A DNA stretch of 64,000 nt from an uncultured Paracoccaceae bacterium (GTDB lineage Bacteria > Pseudomonadota > Alphaproteobacteria > Rhodobacterales > Rhodobacteraceae), in NCBI GenBank assembly GCA_947498985.1, contig CANMMF010000008.1, positions 124,001 to 188,000 on the forward strand, in the 5' to 3' direction. Below, one piece after another: positions 61,549-64,000 of the stretch. Under the pieces are notes generated by a model that was not told where the DNA came from, did no database searches, and saw only the letters and a program-made list of their open reading frames with translations. The translations under genes and the position numbers were made by a program. How positions within the stretch are numbered: position 1 is the first letter of the stretch; each line of letters begins with the position of its first letter.

Positions 61549-62922
61549 ATGTTCCTCTCGGTCTTCGATATGTTCAAGGTTGGGATCGGCCCGTCCTCGT
61601 CGCACACGATGGGACCGATGGTGGCTGCGGCGCGCTTTCTCGACCGGTTGCGCGCCGCCCCTTTCACAGCACAAGGGCTGCGCGGCTCCCTGCATGGCTC
61701 GCTGGCCTTTACCGGCGTCGGCCACGCCACCGACCGCGCCACGGTGCTGGGGCTCGCCGGGTTCACGCCTGCCGATTACGATGCCGAAAAGGCCGAAGCG
61801 GCGCTGGCCGGGATCCGAGCCGAAAAACGCGTCTGCCCCGAGGGCCTGCCGCCGCTTGCCTTCGATCCCGAGGCCGATCTGCGGTTTGATTTCGGGCCCA
61901 ACCTGCCCGGGCATGCCAATGGCATGATCCTGATGGCGACCGATGCCGAGGGTGATGTCATCCTGCAGGAGACCTATTATTCGGTGGGCGGCGGCTTTGT
62001 GCTGACCGAGGATGAGCTCTCGGCGGGCAAGGACACGGACGAGGGCGCCCCGGTGCCCTATCCCTTCAAGAGTGCCGCGGAAATGCTTGAAATGGCGGGC
62101 AAACACGGGCTCAGCATCGCCGACATGAAACGCGCCAACGAAGTGTCGCGCGGCGGTGCGGACCAGCTGGATCGCGGCATCGCGCGGATCTGGCAGGTGA
62201 TGAACAACTGCATCGACCGCGGGCTGGAGGGCGACGGAATCCTGCCCGGCGGGCTGAAGGTGCGGCGCCGCGCCGGTGCCATCCACAACCAGCTGCAGGC
62301 CGAGCGCGGCCGCAACCTGACCGCGCCACACACGATCAACGACTGGATGAGCGTCTATGCCATGGCCGTGAACGAGGAGAACGCAGCCGGGGGACAGGTG
62401 GTCACGGCCCCCACCAATGGCGCGGCGGGCGTGGTGCCCGCGACGATCCGCTATTGGCTCGACCATGTGCCCGGGGCCTCGGCGCGGCAGGTGCCCGACT
62501 TCCTGCTGACCGCCGCGGCCATCGGCGGGCTGGTGAAATACAACGCGTCGATCTCGGGGGCAGAGGCAGGCTGTCAGGCCGAGGTCGGCAGCGCGTCGGC
62601 CATGGCCTCTGCCGGGCTCTGCGCCGTGCTGGGCGGCACGCCCGCGCAGATCGAGAACGCCGCCGAGATCGCGCTGGAGCACCACCTGGGCATGACCTGC
62701 GATCCGGTCAAGGGGCTGGTGCAGGTGCCGTGCATCGAGCGCAACGGGCTGGGCGCGATCAAGGCGGTGTCCGCGGCCTCTCTGGCGCTGCGCGGCGATG
62801 GCACGCATCTGGTGCCCCTCGATGCCTGTATCGAGACCATGCGCCAGACCGGCGCAGATATGAGCGAGAAATACAAGGAAACCTCGCTCGGCGGGCTTGC
62901 GGTCAATATCCCGAACTGCTGA
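61549..62922 (+). CDS. L-serine ammonia-lyase (single-chain, Fe-S)
   Basis: Fe-S L-serine dehydratase giving pyruvate and ammonia, cytoplasmic. 457 residues with fused beta and alpha domains. [20 protein letters not shown] is the N-terminal signature. Cluster cysteines are [35 protein letters not shown] and the very C-terminal NIPNC. In type 2 enzymes the terminal Cys inserts into the active site as an internal fourth ligand. ATG 61549 is chosen; GTG 61540 is three codons upstream. Confidence 0.94.
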   Translation: MFLSVFDMFKVGIGPSSSHTMGPMVAAARFLDRLRAAPFTAQGLRGSLHGSLAFTGVGHATDRATVLGLAGFTPADYDAEKAEAALAGIRAEKRVCPEGLPPLAFDPEADLRFDFGPNLPGHANGMILMATDAEGDVILQETYYSVGGGFVLTEDELSAGKDTDEGAPVPYPFKSAAEMLEMAGKHGLSIADMKRANEVSRGGADQLDRGIARIWQVMNNCIDRGLEGDGILPGGLKVRRRAGAIHNQLQAERGRNLTAPHTINDWMSVYAMAVNEENAAGGQVVTAPTNGAAGVVPATIRYWLDHVPGASARQVPDFLLTAAAIGGLVKYNASISGAEAGCQAEVGSASAMASAGLCAVLGGTPAQIENAAEIALEHHLGMTCDPVKGLVQVPCIERNGLGAIKAVSAASLALRGDGTHLVPLDACIETMRQTGADMSEKYKETSLGGLAVNIPNC

Positions 62923-62937
62923 TCCGCGGTGCCCGGC

Positions 62938-63498
62938 TCAGCGCGTGAGCACGGTCATCATGTAGCGCGCGCCCTGCCCTCTGGCGGTGACAAAGCGGGC
63001 CTCGCCGAACTGGCGAAAGCGCAGCCCGTCCCCCGGCCCGAGCGTGTGTTCGGCGCCGTCCAGCAGGACCTGCATGTAGCCCGACACCACGACGATGTGA
63101 TGTTCCTGCCCGGCCACGGCGGGCTGGTCGTGGTTCAGCTCGGTGCCGGGCGGCAGCTTGCACTCCATGATCTCCGCGCCCAGCGCCGGAGAGCCCGGCG
63201 ACACCATGCGGCGGGTAAACCCGGTGGCCTCGTCGCGCCAGACCGGCTGGTCGTCGCGCGGCACATGCCCGGTGAACCCGTCCTCGATCATCGCCAGCAG
63301 GCGCGACAGGCTCATCCCATGCGCCGCCGCAAGCCGCGCCAGAACATCCGCGGAAGGGCTGACCTCGGCATTCTCCAGCCGTGACAACGCCGCGCGGCTG
63401 ACCCCGCTGATGCTCGCGAGTTCATCCAGCGTCCAGGCTTTGCGCGCACGCAGGTCGGCCAGGCACCGGGCCAGCCGCTGGTTGAGCGAGGCGTTCAT
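62938..63498 (-). CDS. XRE-family regulator with C-terminal cupin domain
   Basis: Transcription factor of 186 residues: an N-terminal helix-turn-helix (residues about 5-60, WTLDELASISGVSRAALSRL) and a C-terminal cupin (about 110-180; GQEHHIVVVSGYMQVLLDGA, then GDGLRFRQFGEARF). This architecture matches SutR/PuuR-like regulators that sense small metabolites. It faces sdaA with a 15-bp gap. ATG 63498 follows GTGGGGGAAATA. It may regulate itself through the nearby inverted repeat. Confidence 0.88.
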   Translation of the reverse strand: MNASLNQRLARCLADLRARKAWTLDELASISGVSRAALSRLENAEVSPSADVLARLAAAHGMSLSRLLAMIEDGFTGHVPRDDQPVWRDEATGFTRRMVSPGSPALGAEIMECKLPPGTELNHDQPAVAGQEHHIVVVSGYMQVLLDGAEHTLGPGDGLRFRQFGEARFVTARGQGARYMMTVLTR

Positions 63499-63555
63499 TA
63501 TTTCCCCCACGGGACAGATTCCCGCAGCCGAGAGTACCCGGCAAACCGTTGAATG

Positions 63556-63570
63556 TGCAACCAAATTGCA
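63556..63570. promoter_or_regulatory. Candidate operator of the XRE-cupin regulator
   Basis: TGCAA-CCAAA-TTGCA, an inverted repeat 58 bp upstream of the regulator start. XRE-cupin proteins often bind short TTGCAA-type palindromes; assignment is by position and symmetry only. Confidence 0.35.
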
Positions 63571-63606
63571 AAACAGCCCGAATGACGCGACATTCTGCCG
63601 ACCCGG

Positions 63607-63987
63607 TCAATCTGCGGCTGCAGCGGGAGGCGCGGGCGCGTCCCCCGTCGCGGCCAGGGCCTGCGCCTGCCCAACCCAACCGTCGCGGCTGGCCTGTCCG
63701 GCAAAGGCGGCAAGATGTGCGTCGACCCAGGCAAGCTCCGCATCGGTCCAACCGGCGATCTGGTCGAGATGGAAGATCCCCAGAACATGGCAGACCGCCG
63801 CGACATCGGAGTCGATCCCCTCGATCCGGGTCAGATCGTCCGGCGCGCCGTTGCGCGGGGCCTCCAGCAGCATCGGGCGGGACTGCTCGGGGGCCGCAGC
63901 GGCGTCAGCGTCGCCCGCGCTTTCGCTTGCGTCAGTTGCACGAGCGGCACCGAAGCGAAAGCTGCCATATTCCGCGTCGCGCGCCAT
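63607..63987 (-). CDS. Helix-hairpin-helix domain protein (may extend past the window edge)
   Basis: 126 residues from ATG 63987; the frame stays open to the right edge, so the true start may lie outside. The N-terminal half is Ala/Glu-rich and probably disordered. DDLTRIEGIDSDVAAVCHVL and GIFHLDQIAGWTDAELAWVD form a helix-hairpin-helix-like domain near residues 50-95, with SRDGWVGQAQALAA after it. In Rhodobacterales such a domain occurs as a NuoE tail and in small standalone proteins; which one this is cannot be told. Confidence 0.6.
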   Translation of the reverse strand: MARDAEYGSFRFGAARATDASESAGDADAAAAPEQSRPMLLEAPRNGAPDDLTRIEGIDSDVAAVCHVLGIFHLDQIAGWTDAELAWVDAHLAAFAGQASRDGWVGQAQALAATGDAPAPPAAAAD

Positions 63988-64000
63988 GCTGGAGATCCGG

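Noticed and set aside
61315-62808. Upstream extension of the EF-hand gene across serine dehydratase
   Set aside because: It is antisense to sdaA; the EF-hand protein has its own signal peptide and start near 61314.

Overview
The window reads as a high-GC alphaproteobacterial chromosome of the Rhodobacterales/Roseobacter type. The basis is gene content and order: a dcw (division and cell wall) cluster led by mraZ, the hflK-hflC-DUF2065 set, PhaR, DUF2842 and DUF6524 proteins, and the dispersed intergenic repeat typical of that family. No tRNA, rRNA, CRISPR array, complete insertion sequence or prophage was recognised.

Region 1 (1-13.6 kb). The dcw cluster lies on the minus strand: mraZ, rsmH, ftsL, ftsI, murE, murF, mraY, an FrhB-type iron-sulfur flavoprotein, murD, then a peroxiredoxin-like gene and a convergent BaiN-type flavoprotein, then the start of ftsW at the left edge. 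Most genes abut or overlap. A 0.7 kb AT-richer leader upstream of mraZ carries four regularly spaced MraZ-type boxes and a perfect 15-bp inverted repeat.

Region 2 (13.6-24.3 kb). Mixed housekeeping genes: tatD and a metallo-beta-lactamase-fold hydrolase, AEC and EamA transporters, thiamine pyrophosphokinase (convergently overlapping the EamA gene), a giant acidic Asp/Glu-rich protein, DUF2842, purA, a GNAT protein and DUF6524.

Region 3 (24.3-30.4 kb). A cobalt-type nitrile hydratase cassette (alpha, beta, activator), secG, pyrG, a frameshifted AT-rich orphan gene and a small membrane protein.

Region 4 (30.4-50.4 kb). rlmJ and three TerB-like paralogues split by a flavoprotein monooxygenase, then a PhnD-like protein and an amino-acid/opine-type ABC transporter (ATPase, binding protein, two permeases). 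These lead into a gamma-glutamylation catabolic set: two glutamine-synthetase-like ligases, a class I glutamine amidotransferase and a PuuB-like oxidase. The ABC transporter is split between binding protein and first permease by about 5.6 kb that holds a decayed mgtE fragment and a complete Mla-type lipid transport operon (mlaE with fused STAS, mlaF, long mlaD, auxiliary lipoprotein). The permease after this block appears to have lost its normal start. A DegT-type aminotransferase with a palindrome over its 5' end closes the region.

Region 5 (50.4-64 kb). phaR with a matching operator, xseA, purD, hflKC, glutathione reductase with an unusual internal insertion, an M15 peptidase, rpiA, two exported proteins, L-serine dehydratase, an XRE-cupin regulator and a helix-hairpin-helix protein at the right edge.
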